Of a DNA stretch of 64,000 bases, positions 51,458-60,936 are shown in pieces. The DNA is from Pseudomonas sp. TNT3 (GTDB lineage Bacteria; Pseudomonadota; Gammaproteobacteria; Pseudomonadales; Pseudomonadaceae). The notes under the pieces were generated by a model, which worked only from the letters and a program-made list of their open reading frames with translations, was not told the DNA's origin and did no database searches. Where the stretch lies: contig NZ_WFGV02000014.1 in assembly GCF_010095445.2 (NCBI RefSeq), positions 1-64,000 on the forward strand. The letters are read 5' to 3'. Made by a program: the position numbers and the translations under genes. How positions within the stretch are numbered: position 1 is the first letter of the stretch; every line of letters begins with the position of its first letter.

Positions 51458-52687
51458 TCAGGCACCCTCAATCGCAGCCAATGCTACCCGCAACCTGGCC
51501 GCACTCACCCGCTGACAATTCAGCTGCACCCGCGTCAGCCCTAGCCAATCCGCCATCCGCCGCAAATTCATCGCCAACGCCAGCATTCCCTCGTCATCCA
51601 GCCCCGGCTCTTCCTCGTGTACCGCATGCACCGCCAACCTCCCCTGGGCCCTTTCCGCACGCAGGTCCACCCGTGCCGCGATTCTTTCATGGTGCAAGAA
51701 CGGCAGCACGTAATAGCCGAACACCCGCTTGTCCTGCGGCGTGTAAATCTCCAGCCGATAACGAAAATCGAACAATCGCTCGGTGCGGCTACGCTCCCAG
51801 ATCAGTGAATCGAAGGGTGAAAGCAACGCACTGGCCTCGACCTTGCGCGGCACTTTGGGCTCGGGCAGGCAGTAGGCCGGTTGCCGCCAACCCTGCACAT
51901 CGCAGGTCAGCAATGCCCCCTCCTCAACCAGCTCGGCGAGACGCGGGCGAGCATCACCCGGGCTAAGCCGGAAGTAATCGCGCAGATCCTTTTCCGTCGC
52001 CACGCCCAAGGCAGTCGCGGCATGCAGCAACAGCCCTCGCTGGGCTGCCGCTTCCTCAAGGACAGGTTGCTGGAGTATCGCCGAGGGGATCACTCTTTCC
52101 GGCAAATCATAAAGCCGCTCGAATCCACGTCGCCCCGCCACGGTCACTTCACCTGCAGCGAACAACCATTCCAGCGCATGCTTTTCTGCGCTCCAGTCCC
52201 ACCAGGGTCCGGCCCGTTCTTCGCGAGTCGACAGGCTGCCGGCACCCAGCGCCCCAAGCTCCTCAACCGAAGCCAGCACCCGGCGAATCGTGTCCTGTTG
52301 CTCACGACCAAAACGCGCCAGTTGCTGATAGATGTCCTCGCCACGGGTCGCGCGCAGCATTCGCCAGCGCATCAACGGATACATCGACAAGGGCAACAGA
52401 GAGGCTTCATGGCCCCAGTATTCGAACAGCGTGCGTCGCCGGCCCTGACTCCAGGCAGCCTGGTCGAGCAAGTCGGAGGAGTAGCTGCCGAGGCGGGAAA
52501 ACAGCGGAAGGTAGTGCGAACGCACCAGCGCATTGACCGAATCGATTTGCAGGATGCCCAGACGTTCGATCAGGCGATTGAGCTGCGCCGCCTTGATCGT
52601 CGCTGGCGGCTGGCGCCCGTTGAATCCCTGGGCAGCCAGCGCCATACGCCGAGCCTGTTTGATGGAGAAGGACAGTGTTGCGGGCAT
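51458..52687 (-). CDS. AlkZ/YcaQ-like winged-helix DNA glycosylase
   Basis: 409 residues from the ATG at 52687, chosen because AAGGAG lies six bases upstream. HTH_42 family: N-terminal ARRMALAAQGFNGRQP, catalytic-type Q-I-D (47-49) in LGILQIDSVNALVRSHYLPL, LFEYWGHEASLLP and the C-terminal RVFGYYVLPFLHHERIAARV. Characterised members (AlkZ of Streptomyces, YcaQ of E. coli) unhook DNA interstrand crosslinks, QxQ and QxD variants being both known. Likely role: alkylation/crosslink repair. Confidence 0.88.
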   Translation of the reverse strand: MPATLSFSIKQARRMALAAQGFNGRQPPATIKAAQLNRLIERLGILQIDSVNALVRSHYLPLFSRLGSYSSDLLDQAAWSQGRRRTLFEYWGHEASLLPLSMYPLMRWRMLRATRGEDIYQQLARFGREQQDTIRRVLASVEELGALGAGSLSTREERAGPWWDWSAEKHALEWLFAAGEVTVAGRRGFERLYDLPERVIPSAILQQPVLEEAAAQRGLLLHAATALGVATEKDLRDYFRLSPGDARPRLAELVEEGALLTCDVQGWRQPAYCLPEPKVPRKVEASALLSPFDSLIWERSRTERLFDFRYRLEIYTPQDKRVFGYYVLPFLHHERIAARVDLRAERAQGRLAVHAVHEEEPGLDDEGMLALAMNLRRMADWLGLTRVQLNCQRVSAARLRVALAAIEGA

Positions 52688-52751
52688 GAGCATCTCCTTG
52701 TCTGCTCGCAACCTACCTCACCGGAAGAGGTTTTGTGTAGGTGTGAATGAC

Positions 52752-52967
52752 TCATTTGTGCATCGGGTCATCCCAGAATGGACGGACCACTTCGTGCTCG
52801 ACATCTGCACGACTCAGGCCGATGTCCTTCAACGCCTCGTCGCTCATACCGGCCAACAGTTCGCGTTCACGGTGCAATTCGTACCAGCGAGTCAACTTGT
52901 GCAGCAAATCAGATACGACATGGATGGAATGTTTTTCTGTGGCTAAGACTTCGTTTTGACCTTTCAT
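52752..52967 (-). CDS. DUF1127 (YjiS-like) small protein
   Basis: 71 residues from the ATG at 52967, with GGAGGG upstream. The Arg-rich DUF1127 motif is clear in the C-terminal half (WYELHRERELLAGMSDEALK then DIGLSRADVEHEV). Such small proteins act in regulation or RNA binding in some bacteria. It diverges from a LysR gene whose product may control it. Confidence 0.88.
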   Translation of the reverse strand: MKGQNEVLATEKHSIHVVSDLLHKLTRWYELHRERELLAGMSDEALKDIGLSRADVEHEVVRPFWDDPMHK

Positions 52968-53063
52968 CTTGTTGCCCTCCGTTTGGGATGGCTCAAGTGT
53001 CGCGCTGGCGCTAAGATCAATCCAACGAATGTTTCTTATGCAACACATCTCGGAGATTGATGT

Positions 53064-53918
53064 ATGTCAGCCTTCCCAAGTATCGACACCGAAGTGCTGC
53101 GCACCTTCGTCGCCATTGCCGACCAAGGTGGTTTTACCCGTGCAGGGGAGCTGGTCAACCGCACGCAATCTGCCGTAAGCATGCAGATGAAGCGGCTTGA
53201 AGAGGATGTGTTGCAGCGCCAGTTGTTCCAGCGTGACGGTCGCCAGGTGCGGCTGACGGCGGAAGGCCAGGTATTGCTGGGCTATGCCAGGCGCATTCTG
53301 AAGTTGCACAGCGAGGTGTTCAACACGCTGCGAGAACCGCACATGGTCGGCATGGTGCGTATCGGCACGCCCGACGATTATGTGATGCGGTTTCTGCCGG
53401 GGATTCTGCGGCGGTTTGCACAGTCCTACCCGCTGATCCAGATCGAGGTCCATTGCGAATCATCAAAACAATTGCTGCTGCGCCAGGACCTGGACTTGTC
53501 CATCGTCACTCGCGAGCCGGGCAACGAGATCGGCCAGTTGTTGCGCAAGGAGCGTTTTGTCTGGGCCGAAGCGCAATGTTTCAGCGCCCATGAGCAAACG
53601 CCGTTGCCCTTGGCGATGTTCAACAGTGATTGCTTCTGCCGGTTGTGGGCCTGCAATGCGCTGGACGCCATGGGCCGGGATTATCGGGTCGCATACAACA
53701 GTTCCAGCCTGTCGGCGATCATGGCGGTGGTCAGCGCCGGCCTGGCCGTCACCGCACAACTGGAAAGCCTGATCACGCCGGACATGCGCATTCTGGGTGA
53801 AGCCGAGGGCCTGCCGGAGTTGCCCGAGGCGAGCATCATGCTGGTGCGCAACCTGCACAATCCGTCGCCGATCACTGAAAGCCTGGCCGAACATATCGTC
53901 GAAGGCTTCAAACTTTAA
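53064..53918 (+). CDS. LysR-family regulator (LrhA-like)
   Basis: 284 residues; GGAG before the ATG at 53064. N-terminal HTH: TEVLRTFVAIADQGGFTRAG then VNRTQSAVSMQMKRLEEDV. Periplasmic-binding-like effector domain from about residue 90, with IGTPDDYVMRFLPGILRRFA typical of the LrhA/HexA branch. It diverges from the DUF1127 gene (96 bases apart). It ends 11 bases inside the convergent TauE gene. Confidence 0.9.
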   Translation: MSAFPSIDTEVLRTFVAIADQGGFTRAGELVNRTQSAVSMQMKRLEEDVLQRQLFQRDGRQVRLTAEGQVLLGYARRILKLHSEVFNTLREPHMVGMVRIGTPDDYVMRFLPGILRRFAQSYPLIQIEVHCESSKQLLLRQDLDLSIVTREPGNEIGQLLRKERFVWAEAQCFSAHEQTPLPLAMFNSDCFCRLWACNALDAMGRDYRVAYNSSSLSAIMAVVSAGLAVTAQLESLITPDMRILGEAEGLPELPEASIMLVRNLHNPSPITESLAEHIVEGFKL

Positions 53919-54657
53919 AGGCGAGCATCACCGCGCACAGCACCAGAAAGGCGCAAAACAGCCCGCGTAGCAGCCGCTCCGGCATGGCGTGGGCAATCTT
54001 CACGCCCCAGCTGATGCTCATCAGGCCACCGACGGCCAGCGGCACGCCGATCATCCAGTCGACTTGATGGTGCACGGCGTACGTGACCAACGTGACGCCA
54101 GTACTTGGCAACGCCAGTGCCAGCGATAAACCCTGGGCAACCACCTGGCTTGTACCAAACAGACTGGTCAACACCGGAGTTGCCACGACCGCCCCGCCTA
54201 CGCCAAACAACCCACCCATGGAACCGGACGCAGCGCCAAGGACACCCAGCCACGGCCAGGAATAACGCATCTGCGACGACGCGGGTGCGTTAGCGGTAAA
54301 CATGCGCACCAGGTTGTAGGCCGACAGGGCAATCAGGAAGGCGACGAAGCCGACGCGCATGGTTTGCGCATCAATGCCCACTGCCCAGATCGAACCGAGC
54401 CAGGCGAAGCAGAATCCCATCGACGCCAGCGGCAACGCGTGGCGCAGTTCGATCCGGTTGCGCTGGTGATAACGCCACAGCGCCAGCATCACGTTCGGTA
54501 CAACCATGACCAGCGCGGTGCCCTGAGCAATCTGCTGATCGAGACCGAACAGCACGCCCAGCAGGGGAATCGCGATCAAGCCGCCGCCAATACCGAACAA
54601 ACCACCCAGCGTACCGAGGGCAGCGCCAAACACCAGGTACATCAAAAACTCGATCAC
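53908..54657 (-). CDS. TauE/SafE-family anion exporter
   Basis: 249 residues from GTG at 54657 (MIEFLMYLVFGAALGTLGGLF), with AGGAAGGG nine bases upstream; TTG at 54663 is too close to that site. Seven to eight membrane helices; the two repeats carry GGLFGIGGGLIAIPLL and GGLFGVGGAVVATPVL, the family hallmark. Members export sulfite, sulfoacetate or related anions. It diverges from a second LysR gene and overlaps the first LysR by 11 bases tail to tail. Confidence 0.9.
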   Translation of the reverse strand: MIEFLMYLVFGAALGTLGGLFGIGGGLIAIPLLGVLFGLDQQIAQGTALVMVVPNVMLALWRYHQRNRIELRHALPLASMGFCFAWLGSIWAVGIDAQTMRVGFVAFLIALSAYNLVRMFTANAPASSQMRYSWPWLGVLGAASGSMGGLFGVGGAVVATPVLTSLFGTSQVVAQGLSLALALPSTGVTLVTYAVHHQVDWMIGVPLAVGGLMSISWGVKIAHAMPERLLRGLFCAFLVLCAVMLAFKV

Positions 54658-54763
54658 GGCCAATTTCCCTTCCTGTCAGAAGGCTCATCCTACGCAGTCA
54701 CTGCTGGCAGTGAAACGCACAGCAACGCACAATGGCTGTGCCTACTTTGCATAAGCAACGCTC

Positions 54764-55720
54764 ATGAACCCTAATCAATTGACCGAACAGCTCGGGTTGT
54801 TTCTTGATGTGCTGGAAACCGGCAGCTTTTCCGCCGCCTCCCGCCGTTATCCGCTGACGCCCTCCGCAGTGGCGAGGCGCATCGACAGCCTGGAACACGC
54901 CGTCGGCAGCCAATTGTTCATCCGCAGCACCCACGCTGTACGTGCGACACCGGCCGGCCTGGCTTTTGCCGAACGTGCACGGCGGATCGTGGCGGAATTA
55001 CGCCTCGCCAGGGCGGAAGCAGTTTCCCTGAGCAGTGCGCCGGAAGGATTGATCCGGATTGATGCGCCCGCCGCGTTCGGGCGTAGGCACCTTGCACCGG
55101 TGATTGCCGACTTTCTGATGCTCTACCCCGGCCTCGATGTGCAATTGCACCTGATCGACAGCTTTGTGGACATGCAGGGGTTGAACCTGGGCAAAGTCGA
55201 TCTGGTACTGCGCGCAGGGCAAATGGCCGATACGCGTTTGGTGGCCACGCCATTGGCGAGCATGGTGCGCATTGCCTGCGCCAGCCCCGATTACCTGAAG
55301 CGCCGGGGCGTACCGAGCGAGCCGGCGCAACTGGTTGAACATGACGGTCTCGACTGGGAGGGTCTGGCACCACTGTTTGCCTGGCGATTTGAACGCAACG
55401 GCCAGCTGCAAGTGCATCGCCCCGCGCGTATCCGTATGAGCGCAAACAATGCCGAAGCGCTGGTCTGCGGCGCGCTTGCCGGGCTTGGCGTTGCGCACTT
55501 GCCAACCTGGCTGGCCAGCGAATACCTCGTGCGCGGCGAGTTGCTGCCGTTGTTCTGCGACAACGGTCTGCCCGATCCGGAAAGCACCGGAATTTATGCA
55601 TTGCGTCTGGAACAACAACCCAATCCACGCAGCCGACTGCTGCTGGAATATCTCAAGAGCCGGTTCAGTCCAATCCCGCCATGGGATCTGGCGCTTCAGA
55701 AAAACCTGGATCGGCACTAG
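54764..55720 (+). CDS. LysR-family regulator
   Basis: 318 residues. HTH segment LGLFLDVLETGSFSAASRRY then PLTPSAVARRIDSLEHAVGS; effector-binding domain with RIDAPAAFGRRHLAPVIADF. It diverges from the TauE-type exporter, with 106 bases between starts, so that exporter is the probable target. Ribosome site weak. Confidence 0.9.
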   Translation: MNPNQLTEQLGLFLDVLETGSFSAASRRYPLTPSAVARRIDSLEHAVGSQLFIRSTHAVRATPAGLAFAERARRIVAELRLARAEAVSLSSAPEGLIRIDAPAAFGRRHLAPVIADFLMLYPGLDVQLHLIDSFVDMQGLNLGKVDLVLRAGQMADTRLVATPLASMVRIACASPDYLKRRGVPSEPAQLVEHDGLDWEGLAPLFAWRFERNGQLQVHRPARIRMSANNAEALVCGALAGLGVAHLPTWLASEYLVRGELLPLFCDNGLPDPESTGIYALRLEQQPNPRSRLLLEYLKSRFSPIPPWDLALQKNLDRH

Positions 55721-55746
55721 CCGAGAATTATCTGGCGCATCAAAGA

Positions 55747-55758
55747 TTAGCCCGCTAG
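55747..55758. promoter_or_regulatory. Candidate OhrR operator upstream of ohrR
   Basis: TTAGCCCGCTAG, 32 bases before the ohrR ATG, is close to the dyad TTAGCGCGCTAA whose parts occur before ohr. Confidence 0.5.
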
Positions 55759-55789
55759 ATTCATTACGATCATTGATCAAGGCTTCGAC

Positions 55790-56251
55790 ATGACCAAAAA
55801 GCACACCTCTCCCGATAACTGTGACCACCTGCTGCTGGATAATCAGGTCTGCTTCGCCCTGCATTCCACGTCGTTGATGATGACCAAGGTTTACAAGCCG
55901 CTGCTGCAAGCCTTGGGTCTGACCTATCCGCAGTACCTGGCGATGATGGTGTTGTGGGAACGTGACGGGCTGACTGTCGGTGAAATCAGCACGCGCCTGC
56001 TCACCGATCCTGGCTCGTTGACGCCTCTGCTCAAACGCCTGGAAGTCGAGGGTTTACTGAGTCGTACGCGCAGTCGTGAGGATGAACGGGTAGTGATTGT
56101 CGAACTGACGGAGCAAGGTCGTGCATTGCGGGACAAGGCACGTGATATTCCGCAATGCATCCTCGGTGCCAGTGGGCAGACGCTGGAGCAATTGCAGAAG
56201 CTGCAGGCGGATTTGCAGGCATTGCGTCGGCATTTGCAGGGCAGTCTCTAA
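55790..56251 (+). CDS. ohrR: Organic hydroperoxide sensor OhrR
   Basis: 153 residues. MarR fold with the OhrR signature LLLDNQVCFALHSTS; Cys21 is the peroxide-sensing residue. HTH in VGEISTRLLTDPGSLTPLLK and wing SREDERVVIVELTEQG. It represses ohr, which follows on the same strand with a 298-base gap holding a REPIN and candidate operators. An upstream Cys11 could form a resolving disulfide, which is speculative. Confidence 0.94.
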   Translation: MTKKHTSPDNCDHLLLDNQVCFALHSTSLMMTKVYKPLLQALGLTYPQYLAMMVLWERDGLTVGEISTRLLTDPGSLTPLLKRLEVEGLLSRTRSREDERVVIVELTEQGRALRDKARDIPQCILGASGQTLEQLQKLQADLQALRRHLQGSL

Positions 56252-56272
56252 ACCTCGCCCCACCTTGACCCC

Positions 56273-56359
56273 TGGGAGGCGAGCCTGCTCGCGATAGCGG
56301 TGAGCCAGTCAACACATGATGTGCCTGTCATACCGCCATCGCGAGCAGGCTCGCTCCCA
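56273..56359. repeat. REPIN (TGGGAGGCGAGCCTGCTCGCG type)
   Basis: Arms TGGGAGGCGAGCCTGCTCGC and reverse complement with one mismatch, spacer about 25 bases, between ohrR and ohr. Confidence 0.88.
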
Positions 56360-56454
56360 TATTTGTTTTGCGCTGCTCTTGGCATTTAAACCGCTCTATT
56401 CCGCTGCTCTGCGCACACGGCTTCGTCGAAGGGAAATTTTTTCAAAAATTTATC

Positions 56455-56519
56455 TTGCGCGCTAAATATTATCGAGATACATTTATCTCGCACTTACTTA
56501 GCGCGCAAACATTTAGCGC
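56455..56519. promoter_or_regulatory. Candidate OhrR operators upstream of ohr
   Basis: TTGCGCGCTAA (56455-56465) and TTAGCGCGCAA (56498-56508) are perfect complements of each other. A further half TTAGCGC is at 56513-56519, and CGAGATA/TATCTCG is nested between the first two. The stretch ends 30 bases before the ohr ATG. Confidence 0.6.
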
Positions 56520-56549
56520 AGACAGTCAATCCAGATCGAGGCTTTCACC

Positions 56550-56969
56550 ATGCAAACTCTCTACACTGCAATTGCTACCTCCACTGGCGGCCGTGACGGT
56601 CGTGCGGTGTCCAGCGACAACATTCTCGATGTCAAACTGGCCACCCCGAAAGAACTCGGCGGTGCGGGCGGCGCGGCAACCAACCCCGAGCAACTGTTTG
56701 CTGCCGGATACTCCGCCTGCTTCATCGGCGCACTGAAGTTTGTGGCCAGCCAGACCAAACGCACCATTCCAAACGACGCCTCGATCACCGCCCATGTGGG
56801 CATCGGCCAGATTCCTGGTGGTTTCGGTCTGGACATCGACTTGCACATCAGCCTGCCAGGCCTGGAACAAGCCGATGCGCAATCGCTGGTTGAAGCGGCG
56901 CACCAAGTCTGCCCTTACTCCAATGCGACCCGTGGCAACGTCGACGTGCGTTTGCATGTAACGGTTTAA
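56550..56969 (+). CDS. ohr: Organic hydroperoxide resistance protein Ohr
   Basis: 139 residues. The thiol-peroxidase Cys pair is present: Cys57 in AAGYSACFIGAL and Cys121 in HQVCPYSNATRGN. GGAGGAATNPEQLF is also conserved. Ohr reduces fatty-acid and alkyl hydroperoxides using lipoylated proteins. Controlled by OhrR, encoded just upstream. Confidence 0.96.
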   Translation: MQTLYTAIATSTGGRDGRAVSSDNILDVKLATPKELGGAGGAATNPEQLFAAGYSACFIGALKFVASQTKRTIPNDASITAHVGIGQIPGGFGLDIDLHISLPGLEQADAQSLVEAAHQVCPYSNATRGNVDVRLHVTV

Positions 56970-56995
56970 GCGCGATCTGTTGATCTTGCAGGCAC

Positions 56996-57026
56996 AAAAA
57001 AGCCCGACTCAATGGTCGGGCTTTTT
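56996..57026. terminator. Bidirectional terminator of ohr and efp
   Basis: Stem AAAAAGCCCGAC/GTCGGGCTTTTT, loop about seven bases, between convergent genes. Confidence 0.92.
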
Positions 57027-57043
57027 CATTCCTGAAGCTGTGC

Positions 57044-57613
57044 TTATTTAGCACGGCCTTTGTAGGAACCGCCATCGCGGGTATCGATTTCGATCTTGTC
57101 ACCGATTTCGATGAAGTCAGCAACTTGCAGCTCAGTACCGTTGCTCAGCTTGGCAGGCTTCATCACCTTGCCGGACGTGTCGCCACGAGCCGAACCTTCG
57201 GTGTAGTCAACGACGCGCACGATAGTGGTCGGCAGCTCTACGGATACCAGACGCTCTTCGAAGAAGATCGCTTCGCAAACATCGGTCATGCCTTCTTCAA
57301 CGAAAGGCAGAACGGCTTCGATGTCTTCAGCGTTCAGCTCGTACATGGTGTAGTCAGTGGTGTCCATGAACGTGTAGGTGTCGCCGCTGATGAAGGACAG
57401 GGTCGCTTCTTTGCGGTCGAGGATCACGTCGTCCAGCTTGTCGTCAGCGCTGTAAACGATCTCGGTCTTGTAACCGGTCAGCAGGTTTTTCAGCTTGGTC
57501 TTCATGATCGCGCTGTTACGACCAGACTTGGTGAATTCAGCTTTCTGAACCAACCATGGATCGTTTTCGAGACGGATCACGGTACCGGGTTTCAGTTCTT
57601 TACCAGTTTTCAT
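57044..57613 (-). CDS. efp: Elongation factor P (Arg32 type)
   Basis: 189 residues, three beta-barrel domains. The modified loop reads [11 protein letters not shown] with Arg32 instead of Lys, the form rhamnosylated by EarP. C-terminal [20 protein letters not shown] is the EF-P signature. It relieves ribosome stalling at polyproline. The modifying enzyme is encoded 48 bases beyond its start, on the same strand. Confidence 0.97.
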   Translation of the reverse strand: MKTGKELKPGTVIRLENDPWLVQKAEFTKSGRNSAIMKTKLKNLLTGYKTEIVYSADDKLDDVILDRKEATLSFISGDTYTFMDTTDYTMYELNAEDIEAVLPFVEEGMTDVCEAIFFEERLVSVELPTTIVRVVDYTEGSARGDTSGKVMKPAKLSNGTELQVADFIEIGDKIEIDTRDGGSYKGRAK

Positions 57614-57661
57614 TGCGAATATCCGAATTTGGATGGGATTTACAAAAATCTAGGCCGCGTA

Positions 57662-58795
57662 TCATATCCAATTTACATAAAACTGTACCAGCGCTGCGGC
57701 AAGATCATCCTGCAAGGCCTGTTCCAGACACCACGCTTGCGCATGTTTTTCCAGCTCCGGCCCGTGTTTACGGGTGGATTGCCAGTGGTCGGTCATTTTC
57801 TCACCGGCATTCCAGGCGCGCCAAAGGCCGCTGATCGCGTCGCTGGCAGGTGCCGACAGGCCCTTTGTGTACAACGTGAGGAACGCTTCGAGCTTGTCGA
57901 GGTGAATATCCTCGTCTTGCCGGTAGATGTGCCAGAGCAATGGCCGCCCCGCCCACTGGGCGCGGACGAACGAATCCTCGCCCCGCACGGCATTGAAGTC
58001 GCAGCACCACAGCAACAGGTCGTATTGATCCTGCCGGACGAATGGCAGCACTTGCACCGTCAACGCATCGCGCACGTGCACGGCACCGGCCATCAACCCC
58101 TCGACACCGAGCCAGCGCTCCACATCACCGAGAATCCGCCCTTCAGGTACCAGCAGATGCGTGGGCATCGGATCGGTCGCCATGGCGTCGAGCCAACTTG
58201 CGAGCCCGGTATTTTCGTAGGCGAACAACGAGATCAACTGCGCTCCCGGCAAGCGATCAATCCCCAAGCCCTGCAGAAAGGTTCGCTGTGCTTCAGCATT
58301 CTGTTGAAACTGCTGACGCCGCTCCAGCAAACCGCTTTCACGCAGCAAACCGCCGGTCCCCTTGCGGAACCCCGGAAAGAAAAAGAACTTCTGCACGTTC
58401 TTGTATTTGACCGACGGCAAGCCGTGACAACCAACGACCCAGTCTTCAGCACTCAGATAATCAAGGTTCAACCACAGCGGCGGTTGTCCCCGAGTGGCCA
58501 TGGCATCCATGTAAGGGCTCGGCAATTGGCAGGCAAAAGCGGCAATGACCACATCGGCGGATTCGGCAGGTTGCCAGTCGACGGGCCAATGTCTGACCTC
58601 GACACCTTGTTGCCATTGTTGCGAACGCGTGATGTCGATGTCAGGACACAGGCGCTCGAAGGCGCGCAGATCATCAACCCATAAACGCACAGCCACATCG
58701 TGCTCGGCCACCAGCTGTCGAGCCAGGCGCCAGGTCACACCGATGTCGCCAAAGTTATCGACCACGGTGCAAAAAATATCCCAGCGGGTTTTCAT
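57662..58795 (-). CDS. earP: EF-P arginine rhamnosyltransferase
   Basis: 377 residues from the ATG at 58795. With this start the catalytic residues fall exactly on the published numbering: Asp13 and Asp17 (VVDNFGDIGV) and Glu273 (RGEDS). An in-frame ATG at 58804 has a better ribosome site and would shift them by three. GT-B fold (family GT104) using dTDP-rhamnose to modify Arg32 of EF-P. earP lies just upstream of efp in the same direction, so they probably form one unit. Confidence 0.95.
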   Translation of the reverse strand: MKTRWDIFCTVVDNFGDIGVTWRLARQLVAEHDVAVRLWVDDLRAFERLCPDIDITRSQQWQQGVEVRHWPVDWQPAESADVVIAAFACQLPSPYMDAMATRGQPPLWLNLDYLSAEDWVVGCHGLPSVKYKNVQKFFFFPGFRKGTGGLLRESGLLERRQQFQQNAEAQRTFLQGLGIDRLPGAQLISLFAYENTGLASWLDAMATDPMPTHLLVPEGRILGDVERWLGVEGLMAGAVHVRDALTVQVLPFVRQDQYDLLLWCCDFNAVRGEDSFVRAQWAGRPLLWHIYRQDEDIHLDKLEAFLTLYTKGLSAPASDAISGLWRAWNAGEKMTDHWQSTRKHGPELEKHAQAWCLEQALQDDLAAALVQFYVNWI

Positions 58796-58927
58796 TTCAG
58801 GCATTCCAGGCTCCCGTTGGCAAAGGCGGCGATTGTCCGCATAAATGACTCCGTGCAGAAGAGCCGACGCCGATTAATCTTCATGCGACAATCGCCGCTC
58901 GCCCGCCATCATCGCCAGGAGGCAGCC

Positions 58928-59350
58928 ATGCCCTACCGTCCCGCCACCCGCCGCCCGATTTCGATACAGCTCAACGTGCTGAAACTGAGCGGCAGTATCG
59001 CCCTGGGATTATGGTTGGGATTTATCGCCATAGCGCTGACCTGCTGGCTTGCCTCGCGCCTGTTTTTTCCGGAGCAACTGACGCCTGTCACCTCCGCTGT
59101 CGAGCACTGGGTCAAACCGCCCGCGCCAGAGCATGTGGAACTGCAGCCACGGCCGGACATTCCTCCACAGAGCCCACTGTTCGAACAGTACGAAGAAAAC
59201 CTGCGCAAAAACGAGCAGCAGCAACGGCTCGATCAGGCGCGTGGCAGCAGCCGTAACCTGGCCAATCCGAAATGCCAGTTCTGGCTGCAACAAGATCAGA
59301 ACGCGCCCAGCGAAAAAAGCCGCGCCAACGTCCAGCAATTTTGCGATTGA
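58928..59350 (+). CDS. Single-pass membrane protein of unknown function
   Basis: 140 residues from the ATG at 58928, CCAGGAGG upstream. One membrane helix (about 24-45, LGLWLGFIAIALTCWLASRLFF), a Pro-rich stretch and a polar, Gln-rich C-terminal part with two Cys (NPKCQFWLQQ and the final QQFCD). N-terminus positively charged, so the C-terminal part is probably periplasmic. No family recognised. It precedes the GreA-like gene by two bases. Confidence 0.78.
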   Translation: MPYRPATRRPISIQLNVLKLSGSIALGLWLGFIAIALTCWLASRLFFPEQLTPVTSAVEHWVKPPAPEHVELQPRPDIPPQSPLFEQYEENLRKNEQQQRLDQARGSSRNLANPKCQFWLQQDQNAPSEKSRANVQQFCD

Positions 59351-59352
59351 AC

Positions 59353-59835
59353 ATGAACAAGAAGATCGTCCACCAACTGATTCTCGACAAGCTGCGCGTC
59401 GACCTCGACATCGCCGAGCGTGCCGCGCAAACCGCCTACGAAACTGCGACTCACGAAGAAAACATTGCTGAAAACAAGTACGACACGCTGGGCCTGGAAG
59501 CGTCTTATCTTGCTGCGGGCCAAGCGAAGCGCGTTGAGGAAATCAGGCATTCACTGACGCTGTGCCAGAACCTGGCGTTGCGCCCCTATGACGATCAACG
59601 GGGCATTGAAGTCGGTGCGCTGCTGGGACTGGAAGACGAGAAAGGTCGTGAGCAGTGGTTGTTTCTGGCGCCCGACGCAGCTGGATTGAAAGTCGATCTT
59701 GTGGGGCAACTGATCACGGTTATCACCCCTCGCTCGCCCTTGGGCAAAAGCCTGCTGGGCAAGTTCGAAGGCGATGATGTGGAGATTCTGGTGGCGGGTG
59801 CTCGGCAACAGTTTTCTGTTACCGAGGTGGTGTAG
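59353..59835 (+). CDS. GreA/GreB-family protein
   Basis: 160 residues from the ATG at 59353, two bases after the previous stop, so coupled to it. An N-terminal helical arm (about 1-72, HQLILDKLRVDLDIAERAAQ and onward) resembles the Gre coiled coil. The C-terminal part (GALLGLEDEKGREQWLFLAP, then LITVITPRSPLGKSLLGKFEGD) is the FKBP-like Gre domain, the SPLGKALLGK motif being diagnostic. The acidic tip has E/D residues near 36-45. It may act in the RNA polymerase secondary channel; whether it cleaves transcripts is unknown. Confidence 0.82.
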   Translation: MNKKIVHQLILDKLRVDLDIAERAAQTAYETATHEENIAENKYDTLGLEASYLAAGQAKRVEEIRHSLTLCQNLALRPYDDQRGIEVGALLGLEDEKGREQWLFLAPDAAGLKVDLVGQLITVITPRSPLGKSLLGKFEGDDVEILVAGARQQFSVTEVV

Positions 59836-59848
59836 GCAGCAAACCCTA

Positions 59849-60832
<984 letters not shown>

Positions 60833-60936
60833 TCAAAGCAGGTAGACGCCACGGGCATCAGCGACGGTATATAACTATATTAATGGTTTGAAGAATAAAT
60901 CTAGAACTTTTTCATCAAAGTGCCAGTATTCCTGTA

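Noticed and set aside
53908..53918. Tail-to-tail overlap of LysR and TauE genes as a possible frame error
   Set aside because: Both C-termini look complete and an 11-base convergent overlap is common in compact genomes.
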